Shown one piece after another: positions 28,201 through 40,200 of a stretch of 64,000 nucleotides of DNA. The stretch lies in the NCBI RefSeq assembly GCF_002735705.1, contig NZ_PDZL01000002.1, forward strand, positions 536,006 through 600,005, written 5' to 3'. Source of the stretch: Janthinobacterium sp. BJB426. GTDB lineage: Bacteria > Pseudomonadota > Gammaproteobacteria > Burkholderiales > Burkholderiaceae_D. The notes beneath the pieces are model-generated. The model made no database searches. It saw only the letters and a list, made by a program, of their open reading frames with translations, and had not been told where the DNA came from. The translations under genes and the position numbers were made by a program. Each line of letters starts with the position of its first letter. Position 1 is the stretch's first letter.

Positions 28201-31200
28201 GCCACGCCCGCACTGGCTACGTTGTTGCCGGTAGCGACGTTGGAGCGCAGGATAGAGGACATACGAATATCGGCGCCGCTGCCGTCGGCCGCAGACACCG
28301 TCTGACCCGCCACCGAAGCGACCCCGCCCGTGCCGCCGATATTGCCCAGTTGGCTATCGCCTGGCGCACTGGCCGCCCCGGCATTTGCCACACCCTGCCC
28401 CGTACTGGCGGCCACGCCGGCAACGGAACCCGCTGTATTGCCTACCGTGTTGAGCCAGACAGTGACATTGGCGGTGCCGGCGCCACTGCTTGCGCCGGCA
28501 GAGGAGACATTCGCGCGCGCCCCAACACCGTTGGAGGGCGCGCCGCCCGAGGACGGCGTGTCCGGTCCGTTAACAGTTCTCGTACCATCGACCTCCAATA
28601 CAAGGTGCTGGACCTCAAAGTCCCGAACCTTCTCCGGCACTTCCATGTCGAGGTACATGTATATCGTGTGCGTTCCTTTTTCGGTAATCAGGGTCTGGTT
28701 ACCCGTAGAAATATTTTCCTCAATGACACCCTTGACCTTCAGCGCCTGCCCTGCGACAAAGCGGCTGTTTTCATTGCGGATTTTGTACGCATCCACGGTC
28801 AGGTTACCACCTGCGCTAATGACAGCAGGATCAGTCTCCGTCACCCGACTGGTGCTTGTCGTGCGCCGAACACTATATTCACTGAAGTCATATCCACCGT
28901 TGTTATCGGGCGTATCCAGCCTGCGGTTTCCATCGGCGCCTAACGTCGTTGAGACCCCCGGTGCATTGTCGGCATAGATTTTGCCATCCCTCGCATGATA
29001 CTCTCGGACATTTTCCGACTTGCCCGTTGAAGTAAACTCGACGGCAAAGTGATTGTTCAACAAGGTAATTTCGCCAGCCCTCAGCGCCAGGTTGCCCATG
29101 GCCTGGATGGTGGCGCTGGCATTGGTCAGGCTGGCTACAGCACCTGTAGCGTAGCGGTTGCCATCGAGACTGCCGCCGATCGCCATGTCCCCTGAGCTGA
29201 AGATCAGCGCATGTTCCCTGTTGTTGATGGTAGTGGCACCGATATCGAGGCTGCCGCGCGACGCTATCGTCGCCGCCACGCCGCCCTCGACAGCATTGTT
29301 CAACGTGCCCGCCCCGATGCTGAGCGCGGTGCCATAGATGCGCCCGCTGCCGATATTGGTGAGCGTGCCCGCATCAATCTGCGTATTCACGCCATCGATC
29401 ACGCCGCGGTTAGTCAGGATCGCTCCGACATTCACCCTGGTGGTGCCGGCATTGATGTCGCCGCTGCTGGTGTTGTCGAGACTGTAGGCATTGAGCGCCA
29501 GTATCTGGCCTGCCTGCACCTTGCCCGCGTTGACAAGGCTGCCACCCACGCTGAGGCTAGCATTGCGGTTGGCAATCACCTGCGCCCCCGCTTCGACAAC
29601 ATGATTGCCGCTCAGATCCAGGCTCAGATCCCCCCTGGACATCACGTTGCCACTACCGCTCAGGCCTGCAGCCTTGATCGCCGCCAGTTCGCCGCCAATG
29701 ATGGTGCCGCCGCCATTACTGATGCTCAGGCCGCGGCTCGCGCCCTCGTCCTTGACACTGACGGCATTGTTCGCGCTGATCAGCCCGGATGTATTGTTCA
29801 CGCTGCCGTTGCTGCTGATGCTCAGGTTATTGTCTGCACGCAATCCACCCTGGCTATTATTGATCGTGCCTGCGGACAGGTTGACGTCGCGGCCTTCGAT
29901 TCCCTTGTCAGCCCCCTGCGTTGCCTGGTTGACGATGGCGCCAGCACCCAGCGTGACGACGGCGCCGCCACGTATCAGGCCGGACGTGTTGTCGATCGTG
30001 CCGGCCCCCGCCTGCAAGCCCAGATTGCCCACCACTTGCACTTGGCCGCCCTGATTGGCCAGCCCGCCGATGGCCAGTTCCAGGCCGCCGCTGGAGACAA
30101 TTTTTCCGCCCAGATTATTGATATAACCGCTGCTGCCGCCTACCTGCCCCGCCGCGCCCAGGAAACCAGCCGCGTTGTTCCAGGCGCCAGTCGCCAGCGT
30201 CAGCGTCCCGCCGCTGCTGATGCCGCCATTGCTGCCGGCATGGCTAGCCGCATACGCTGCGGCATCGCGGTTATCGAGCGCCTGGCCATGGGTGTTGATG
30301 ACGATCGCGTTGCCTGCTTGCAGCAAACCGCCACGATTGCTCAGCTCTCCAGTTTGCAGATTCAGTACTTGCGTGGCGGCGATGGTTCCCTGGCCATTGT
30401 TCAAGCCCTGTCCCGCCGTATCGATGCTGACGTTGCGGCCCACGATGCTGCCTGCAGAGGCATAACCGGAAGCCAGCGTATTGCCAAGGCTGGTGCTTTG
30501 CAAAACAACGTCCGCGCCGGCCTGGATTTGCCCGCTGTCGTTGCGCAACTGGCCCGTGGTCGCGCGCAGATTGCCCGTGACGCTGGCCAGTTTGCCGCCT
30601 GTATTATCGATACTGGCAGCCTGGATGCCGAGATTGCCATTCGCGGCCACCAGGCCGTCCTTATTATCCAGCGCCTGGTTCAGCGTCAGTGCAAGGTTTC
30701 CGCCCGTCGTCAGGTTGCCGCCGCGGTTCGACATACTGCCGGCCTGGAGCGTCGCGTTGCCTCCCGCTGCGATCTTACCGCCGTTATCATTACTCAAAGA
30801 AGTGCCGGCGCTCAGTTCCAGTGTGGCGCTGCCCGCCGCCTGTACCGTACCACCCTGGTTGTTGATGACCTGCGCGCTGACGGTGGTATTGCCATTGCTT
30901 GCGATCAGGCCACCTTGATTGTCCAGCACTTGCGCGATGCGGATATTGCTGGCGCCCTGCCCCAGCTGCACCAACTCGCCCTGGCGGTTATCCAGGCTGC
31001 CGCTATCGATAGTCAACTGCCCCGCCTGCGTACTGGCCTTGCGAAAATCGATACTGCCAGCGGTGATCTTCAGGCTGCCATTGGCGGTGATTTGACCGCC
31101 CTGCCCGTTCAAGGCGTCGGCAATGACGGCCAATTGCCCCAGACCTGCGTGTTCGATCCGTCCCCCGGCGTTGCTCAATGTGCCAGCGCCCAGGGTGAGG

Positions 31201-34200
31201 TTGGCGCTATTGACGGCAATCCGGCCATCGGTATTGTCGAGTGCGCCATTTGGCGTACTCATGACAATGGCCGTATCGCCGCTGCCGCTCTGCACGATGC
31301 TGCCCTTGTTATTGTTCAGGTTAGCTGTCTGCACCACCAGTTGGCCGGCCACGATATCGCCACGGCTGTTATCCCACGTCTGGCCATTGCCGGCTTGCGC
31401 GTTCACATTCAGCGTACCGACCGTGCCGATGCTGGCGCCGGCCGTGCTGACATTACCCTGCGTCGCCGTCAACGCAATGTTCGCCGCGCTATTCACGCTG
31501 CCAACAAGATCGACGCCGCTGCCCGTCATGCTCATGTTGCCTGCCGCCAGATTCTGCCCGGCTGCGCGCAATTGCTGCGCCGTCGTGACCAGCAGACTCC
31601 CTGTGCCTGCCAGCTTGCCGTCCGCCTGCATGCCCGCCGCCAGCAGGCCGCCCGCCCCGCTGTCGAGGCTGGCGGCCGTGATGCTGGTATTGGCAAGCGC
31701 GGCAATCGTACCGCTGTTGCTCACCAGTCCCGTGGCATTCAGCACTTGCGATGCGCCGTACATGCTGCCGCTATTGCTGACATTGGCTGCCTGCGTGACC
31801 AATTGTCCGCCGGCAAGGACGCTGCCGCCGTTATTGTCCAGGTCTTTCACTTGCAACCTGGCATCGCCGGTAACCGCCTGCAAGGTACCGCGTGCGTTGG
31901 TGACATCGCCTGCGGTCAGGACCAGTCCGGTAGCGCCAGCCAATGTGCCGCCGCTGTTGTCGAGTTTCGCACTAGCGGTTATGTCCAGCACGCCGCCAGA
32001 CAGCACGCGACCGCTCTGATTGCGCAAGTCTGCCGTTTGCAGCGCCAGGCCACCATTGCTTTCAATCCGGCCGCCAGCGTTGTCGAGACTGGCGCTGGCC
32101 GTGAGCGATGTGTTGCCCTTGCCCAACTGCAATAATTCACCCTGGCGATTGTCCAGTATGGAGGTGGTAACGCTCAGTTGCTGCGCCATGGCGCTGGCGT
32201 TACGATGATCGATATAGGTGGCGCGCACGTCGAGCGCGCCGTTACCCGTAATCTGGCCGCGTTGCCCATACAGGTTAGCCACGCTGATGCCCAGGGTGCC
32301 GCTACCCGCGTGCTCGATCTTGCCGTCCACATTGGTCAGTGTGCCGGCCGCCAACTGGAGATTGCGGCTGTTGACCGCGATACGGCCGGCCGTATTGTCC
32401 AGCTGGCCCGCGCCAGCCAGGTTGATGGCGCTATCGCCACTCCCTGTCTGGATGATGCTGCCGCCGGTATTATTGAGGTTAGCCACCTTGACATCAAGCT
32501 GCCCGGCGCTTAACTGGCCATGTTGATTGAGCAGCACCTGGCCATTCTGCGCGCTGGCCGTAATACTCAGCAGACCAGCCGTAGCGAGCACCGCATTGGC
32601 GGTCGTGATATTGCCGCTGCCAGCATTCAAGGTAATACTGCCGCCACTGGTCTGGCTACCTGCCAGGTCCAGCGATGCCCCACTGAGCGCAACAGTGCCG
32701 GCCGCGAGATTCTTGCCGCCTGCCTGCAGAACACCATTGCTGCGCACAGTCAAGTCGCCCACCTGTGCCAGCGCGCCACTCGTCGTCAAGCCAGCCGCCA
32801 GCAAGCCACTGCCGGACACGCTGCCCGCCGTCACACTGGTATTGCCCAGCGCAGCGATGGAACCGGTATTGACCAAGCTGCCGGCTACGTCCAGCGACTG
32901 CTGGGCGCCGGCATACAGCAAGCCGCTGTTCAGCATGTCTCCGGTGACTGCCAAAGTCAGATTGGTGGCGGCACTGAGTTCGCCGGTGGCATTGACCAGG
33001 CTGGCAGCCTTCACACTCAGAGCACCACGCACGGCTTGCACTACACCCTGCATATTGTCCAAGGCCAAGGCATGTACCTGCACATTCTCCTTGCCAACGA
33101 TCGTGCCTTCCTTGTTGTTCAGTGCACCCTGCGACGATATTGTGACATCGCCTTGTGCGCTAATATTGCCCTTTGCATTCTCCAGACTGCCTGTCGTCAT
33201 TTGCAGCACACCATTTGCTGCGATGACGCCACTGCGATTGTCCAATTCCTGCGCCACCTGCACCGTGAGCGCCGTTGTCGACTGCAATTTGCCGCCCTGA
33301 TTGCTCATCGCATCGGCCGCGATACGCAATTGCTGGGCCGAGGTGGTCGCCATGCTGTGGTTGAACGTGCCGGCAACGATATCGACCAGGCCATTGCCCG
33401 TAATCGTCCCGCTGGCACCAGTGAAGGCTGGCGTCGTGATTGCCAGCGTTCCCGCTCCCGCATGCTCGATCTTGCCAGCGGCGTTCGTGAGTGCGTTCGC
33501 TGCGAGGGTCAGATTGCTGCTATTGACGGCAATGCGCCCGCCAGTATTGTCCAGATTACCCGTCCGGATAACGGTATCGCCCGCGCCGGTCTGTAACACC
33601 GTGCCTTTTGCGTTGTCCAGATTGCCTACGTGCAGGTCGAGCTGGCCCGCCTGCAAGCTGCCTTCCGTGTTGTGCAAGGTGGCGTTTGTCGTGACGTTCA
33701 ATGTACCCGTTGTCGCGACGATCGCCTTGCTGGTCATGACATCACCCTGTATTGCCGTAAGGCCGATGTTGCTGGCGCTCGTCTGGCTGCCGCCGATATC
33801 GAGCGTGGCGCCGCTCAGCTTGACACTGCCTGCCGCCAAGTTTTGACCATGCGCACCCAACGCTTGCATCGTGTTCACCGTCAGGTCGCCAGCCGTGCCC
33901 AGGCTGCCATCGGCCCGCATGCCGGCACCAAGCAGGCTGCTTGCGCTGCTGTCGAGCGTCTTTGCCGTGACGCTGGTATTGCCCTGCGCCGCGATCACGC
34001 CCGTGTTCACGATAGCGCCGCTGGCGGTCAGGGTCTGGTTGCCGGCCGTATACAAGCTGCCCGTGTTGTTCAGACTGGCCAGTGTCGCGTTCAGGTTACC
34101 GCCGGCAAACACGCTACCAGCGGTATTGTTCAAGTTCGCCACGTTCAGGGTGGCGTTGCCGGCCACGGCCTGCAATTGGCCCTTGGTATTGTCGATATCG

Positions 34201-37200
34201 CCACCGGTCAATGCCAGATGACGTCCTGCTGCCACCGTACCATCCGTGTTGTCCAGGCTACCGAAGTTCAATGCGGCATCCTGCGCCGCCACGATGCGGC
34301 CTGTGCTGTTCAGCAAGGTTGCGGCTTTTACCAGTGCGTCGCCATTGCTCTCGATCTTGCCGCCCGTGTTGTCCAGCTGGCCGGTAGCCGCCACCGTCAT
34401 CAGTCTGGTACCTGTCTGTGCCAGGCTGCCGGCACGATTGTCCAGGCTGCCGGCATTGACGGTCAGCTGATTGGCCACCGTCGTTGCATTGCGGTGGTCC
34501 AGGGTGGCTGCCGTGATGTCCAGCTTGCCATTGCCCGTGATCTTGCCGTGCTGGTTGTTGAATTGCGCTGCATTAATCGCCAGGATGCCGGCACCCGCGT
34601 GTTCCAGCTTGCCATTGACGTTCGTCAACACGGTCGCGTTCAAGGCCAGGTTAGCGCTGTTGACGGCGATGCGGCCTGCCGTGTTGTCCAACTTGCCGGT
34701 GGTGATGACGGTGTCGCCGGTGCCCGTCTGCACGATTTCGCCGCTGGCGTTGTTCAGGTTCGCCACGTTCAGTTGCAACTGACCAGCCACCAGCTGGCCC
34801 TGGTTGTTCACCAGTGACTGGGCGTTGTTCGCGTTGGCGGTAATGGCCAGCACATTGCTGGCCGAGATGACGGCTTTATTCGTCAGTACATCGCCAGTAT
34901 TTGCCGTGATGGCGATGTTTGCCGCGCCCGTCTGGCTACCCGACACATCGACCGATGCACCTGTCAACTGAGCACTGCCTGCTGCCAGGTTCTGTCCGCT
35001 CGCTTGCAACACGCCATCGGCATTAATCGTCAGATCGCCCGCCGTACCCAGGCTGCCGTCCGCTTTCACGCCAGCACCCAGCAGGCCGCTGCTGGTCACT
35101 TTGCCAGCCGTAATATGGGTGTTGTTGACGGAAGCAATCGATCCCGTGTTATTCAACAGGCCGCCCACCGTCAGTTGCTGGTTGCGGCCCGCATACAGCA
35201 GACCCGCGTTGTTCAGGTCAGCGGTCACTTTCGCCGTCAGGTCCGTGCCGGCACTCACCGTGCCCTGCTGGTTCAGCAAGGTCACAGCATCCAGATGCAA
35301 ATTGTCCGCCTGCAATACACCGCGCGTGTTGTCGATATTCACGCCGCCCACATGCAAATCGGCAGTCGCTGCCATCACGCCATCGGTATTGTTCAGCGCT
35401 CCCTTGCTGGTAATGCTCGCCGATGCAGCGGACGTGATGCGGCCCTTGCTGTTATCCAGCACGCCTGCTTGCAGATTCAAGATGCCCGTGCCCGCGTGTT
35501 CGATCTTGCCGTCCTTGTTGGTGACGCTGACGGCATCGATGTTCAAGTTTGTGCTGTTGACAGCAATGCGGCCGGCCGTGTTGTCCAGATTGCCGGTGAC
35601 GATGCTGGTATCGCCCGTGCCCGTCTGCAACACCGTACCCTTGGCGTTGTCGAGATTGCCTAAATGTAGATCCAGCTGGCCCGCCTGCACCGTGCCTTCC
35701 GTGTTGTGCAAGGTGGAGTTCGTCGTGATGTTGAGCGCGCCTGGCGTCGTGACCACCGCCTTGTTCGTGGTGACGTCACCCGTTGTTGCCGTCAGGCCGA
35801 TGTTCGCCGCGCTGGTCTGGCTGCCGCCGATATCGAGCGTGCCGCCAGTCAGTTTGGCATTGCCTGCCGCCAGGTTTTGGCCATGCGCAGCCAGCGTTCG
35901 TGTAGTGCTGATCGTCAGGTCGCCAGCCGTACCCAGCTTGCCATCAGCCTGCATGCCAGCACCGAGCAAGCTGCTTGCGCTGCTGTCGAGCGTCTTTGCC
36001 GTGATGCTGGTGTTGCCCTGCGCCGCGATGACACCCGTGTTCACAATGACGCCTGTTGCGGTCAGGGCTTGATTCCCGGCCGCATACAGGCTGCCCGTAT
36101 TGCTCAAGGTATCGAGTGCGGTGTTCAGGTTACCGCCGGCAAACACGCTACCAGCGGTATTGTTCAAGTTCGCCACGTTCAGGGTGGCGTTGCCGGCCAC
36201 GGCCTGCAATTGGCCCTTGGTATTGTCGATATCGCCACTGGTCAATGCCAGATTGCGGCCTGCCGCCACCGTGCCTTCCGTGTTGTCCAGGCTGCCCAAG
36301 TTCAATGTGGCGTCCTGCGCCGCCACGATGCGGCCTGTGCTGTTCAGCAATACCTGGGCTTTGACCAGCGCATCGCCATTACCTTCGATCTTGCCGTCCA
36401 TATTGTCCAGCTGGCCCGTAGCGCTCACCGTCATCAGGCCGCTACCCGTCTGCGCCAGGCTGCCGGCACGGTTGTCCAGGCTGCCGGCGTTGATGGTCAG
36501 CTGATTCGCCACCGTCGTCGCATTGCGGTGATCCAGTGTGGCTGCCGTAATGTCCAGCTTGCCATTGCCCGTGATCTTGCCGAACTGGTTGTTGAACTGG
36601 CCCGCGTTGATGGCCAAGATGCCGGCGCCCGCGTGTTCCAGCTTGCCATTGACGTTCGTCAAGACTGTCGCATTCAGGGCCAGGTTAGCGCTGTTGACGG
36701 CGATGCGGCCGGCCGTGTTGTCGAGTTTACCTGTGGCGATGACGGTGTCGCCAGTGCCCGTCTGCACGATCTCGCCGCTGGCGTTGTTCAGGTTGGCGAC
36801 ATTCAGCTGCAGCTGACCGGCCACCAGCTGGCCCTGGCTGTTCACCAGGGATTGTCCATTATTCGTATTGGCCGTGATTGCCAGCAGATTGCTGGCCGAG
36901 ATGACGGCTTTGTTCGTCAGTACGTCGCCGCTGCGTGCGGTGATGGCGATGTTGGCAGCCCCCGTCTGGCTGCCCGACAAATCAATGGAATCTCCTTTCA
37001 GCACGGCGCCGCCCGCCGCCAGGTTCTGGCCGCTCGCTTGCAACACGCCATCGGCATTAATCGTCAGATCGCCCGCCGTGCCCAAGCTGCCGTCCGCTTT
37101 CACGCCGGCGCCCAGCAAGCCGCTGCTGGTCACTTTGCCAGCCGTAATATGAGTGTTGTTGACGGAAGCAATCGAACCGCTGTTGTTCAACAAACCGCCG

Positions 37201-40200
37201 ACCGTCAGTTGCTGATTGCGGCCCGCATACAGCAGACCCGCGTTGTTCAAGTCTGCGCTGATGCGCGCCGTCAGGTCCTTGCCGGCGCTTACTGTCCCCT
37301 GCTGATTCTGCAAGGTCGCCGCATCCAGACCCAAATTATCCGCCTGCAATACACCGCGTGTGTTGTCGAGAGTGACGCCGCCGATGTGCAAGTCGGCGGC
37401 CGCCGCCAGCACGCCATCCGTATTGTTCAGCGCCGCCTTGCTGACGATCTCCGCCGAGGCGGCGGACGTGATAAGGCCCTTGCTGTTGTCCAGCACGCCA
37501 GCTTGCAGATTCAGGATCCCCGTTCCCGCATGCTCGATCTTGCCATCCTGGTTCGTGACCTTGGTGGCATCGATGCTCAGATTTCTGCTGTTGACCGCGA
37601 TGCGCCCGGCCGTGTTGTCCAGATTGTCGGTGACGATGGTCGTGTCGCCCGTGCCTGTCTGCAAGACAGTACCTTTGGCGTTGTCCAGGTTTGCCGCATG
37701 CAGGTCGAGTTGCCCCGCCTGCAAGGTACCGTCCGTGTTATGCAGGGTCGTGGTGGTCGTCACATTCAATGTGCCCGGCGTCGTCACCACCGCTTTATTC
37801 GTGCTGACATCGCCCTGGGTTGCCGTCAGGCCGATGTTGGCGGCGCCGGTCTGGCTGCCAGACAGATCCACATTGGCGCCGGTGAGATTGGCGCTGCCCG
37901 CCGCCAGATTCTGGCCATGCGCAGCCAGCGTTTGTGTAGTGCCGATCGTCAAGTCGCCAGCCGTGCCCAGCTTGCCATCGGACTGCATGCCCGCGCCGAT
38001 CAAGCTGCTTGCGCTGCTATCGATGGACTTCGCCGTGATGCTGTTGTTGCCCTGCGCCGCGATGACACCCGTGTTCACAATGGCGCCGCTGACGGTCAAG
38101 GTCTGGTTGCCGGCCGCATACAAGCTACCGGTGTTGTTCAGGGTATCGAGCGTCGTGTTCAGGTTTCCGCTGGCAAACACGTTGCCCGCGTTGTTGTTCA
38201 GCTTGCCAACGTTCAAGGTCGCATCGCCCGCCACGGCCTGCAACTGGCCTTTGGTATTGTCGATATCGCCACCGGTCAACGCCAGATGACGCCCCGCGGC
38301 TACCGTGCCTTCCGTGTTGTCCAGGCTGCCCAGGTTCAACGCGACATCCTGCGCCGCCACGATGCGGCCCGTGTTGTTCAGCAATACCTGGGCTTTGACC
38401 AGCGCATCGCCGTTACCCTCGATCTTGCCACCCGTGTTGTCCAGCTGGCCGGTGGCGCTCACCGTCATCAGTCCGGTGCCCGTCTGCGCCAGGCTGCCGG
38501 CACGATTGTCCAGGCTGCCGGCGTTGATGGTCAGCTGATTCGCCACCGTCGTCGCATTGCGGTGATCCAGGGTGGCTGCCGTGATATTGACTTTGCCATT
38601 GCCTATGATCTTGCCGAACTGGTTGTTGAATTGCCCTGCGTTAATCGCCAGGATGCCGGCACCGGCGTGTTCCAGCTTGCCATTGACGTTCGTCAGCACC
38701 GTCGCGTTCAAAGCAAGATTATGGCTGTTGGCAGCGATGCGCCCGGCAGTGTTGTCCAGCTTGCCTGTGGTGATGACGGTGTCGCCGGTGTCCGTCTGCA
38801 CGATCTCGCCGCTAGCGTTGTTCAGATTGGCCACGTTCAGCTGCAGCTGCCCCGCGACCAGCTGGCCCTGGCTGTTGACCAGTGACTGGGCGTTATTCGC
38901 GTTGGCCGTGATGGCCAGCACGTTGCTGGCGGAAATCACGGCCTTGGTCGTCACGACATCCCCAGTATTTGCCGTGATGGCGATATTCGCCGCACCCGTC
39001 TGGCTGCCCGACAGATCAATGGAGTCGCCTTTCAGCACGGCGCCGCCCGCCGCCAGGTTTTGCGCGCTCGCCTGCAGCACGCCATCGGCATTAACCGTGA
39101 GATCACCAGCCGTACCCAGGCTGCCGTCCGCTTTCACGCCGGCGCCCAGCAAGCCGCTGCTGGTGACTTTGCCAGCGGTAATTGTCGTGTTATTCACAGA
39201 AGCGATGGAGCCGCTATTGCTCAGCAAGCCGCCCACCGTCAGTTGCTGATTGCGGCCCGCGTACAGCAGGCCCGCGTTGTTCAAGTCTGCGCTGAGGCGC
39301 GCCGTCAGGTCCTTGCCGGCGCTTACTGTTCCCTGCTGATTCTGCAAGGTCACCGCGTCAAGCTGCAAATTGTCCGCTTGCAATACGCCACGCGTGTTGT
39401 CGATCCCAATACCCGTCAACTGCAGGTCCTGCGTGGCGGCAATCACGCCGTCTGTATTCTTCAGCACACCTTTGCTGGCGATATCTGCCGAGGCAGCCGA
39501 GGTGATGCGCCCCTTGCTGTTGTCCAGCACGCCGGCCTGCACTTGCACGCTACCATTTCCGGCGATGCTGCCGCGCGTATTGTCCAGCGCCTGCGCCACG
39601 TCCACGCGCATCTGTCCCGGTCCCGTCTGCTGCAGGGTACCGTCGCTATTGTCCAGCTGGCCGGCTTGCACGGTGACCTGCTGCCCGGAAGTGATGGCAT
39701 GGCGGTGATCGATTGTTTCCGCCTGGATATCAACTAAACCATTGCCCGTCACCTTGCCCCGTTCGTCATCGAAACGCGTCGTCTCAATGTGCAAGCTGCC
39801 CGTACCCGCGTGTTCGATGCTGCCGTCGCGGTTCGTTACCTTGTCGGCCTGCAGCGCCAGCCTGGCGCTGTTGACGGCGATGCGGCCGCCCGTGTTGTCC
39901 AGGGTGCTGCCTTGCAAGGTGGTGTCGCCAGTGCCCGTCTGAATCAGGGTGCCGCCACGATTGTCCAGCGATCCCGTTTTCAGATCCAGCTGTCCCGCGC
40001 TCAGGGTGCCGCGCACGTTCGACAGGGCTTGACCGCTGCCGGCCGCCGCCACGGACAGCAAGCCGGTGGTCGTCACCAGCGCGTTATCAGTGACGACATG
40101 GCCCGCGCTGGCATTCAAATCAATGGCCGCGCCGCCCGTCTGGCTGCCGCTCAGGTCGATGGCGGTGGCGTGCATGCTGGTCTTGCCGGCGCCCAGGTTC

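Noticed and set aside
33438..39540. CRISPR-like or satellite repeat array
   Set aside because: The repeats are in-frame coding units of a filamentous adhesin, with no short identical repeats separated by unique spacers.
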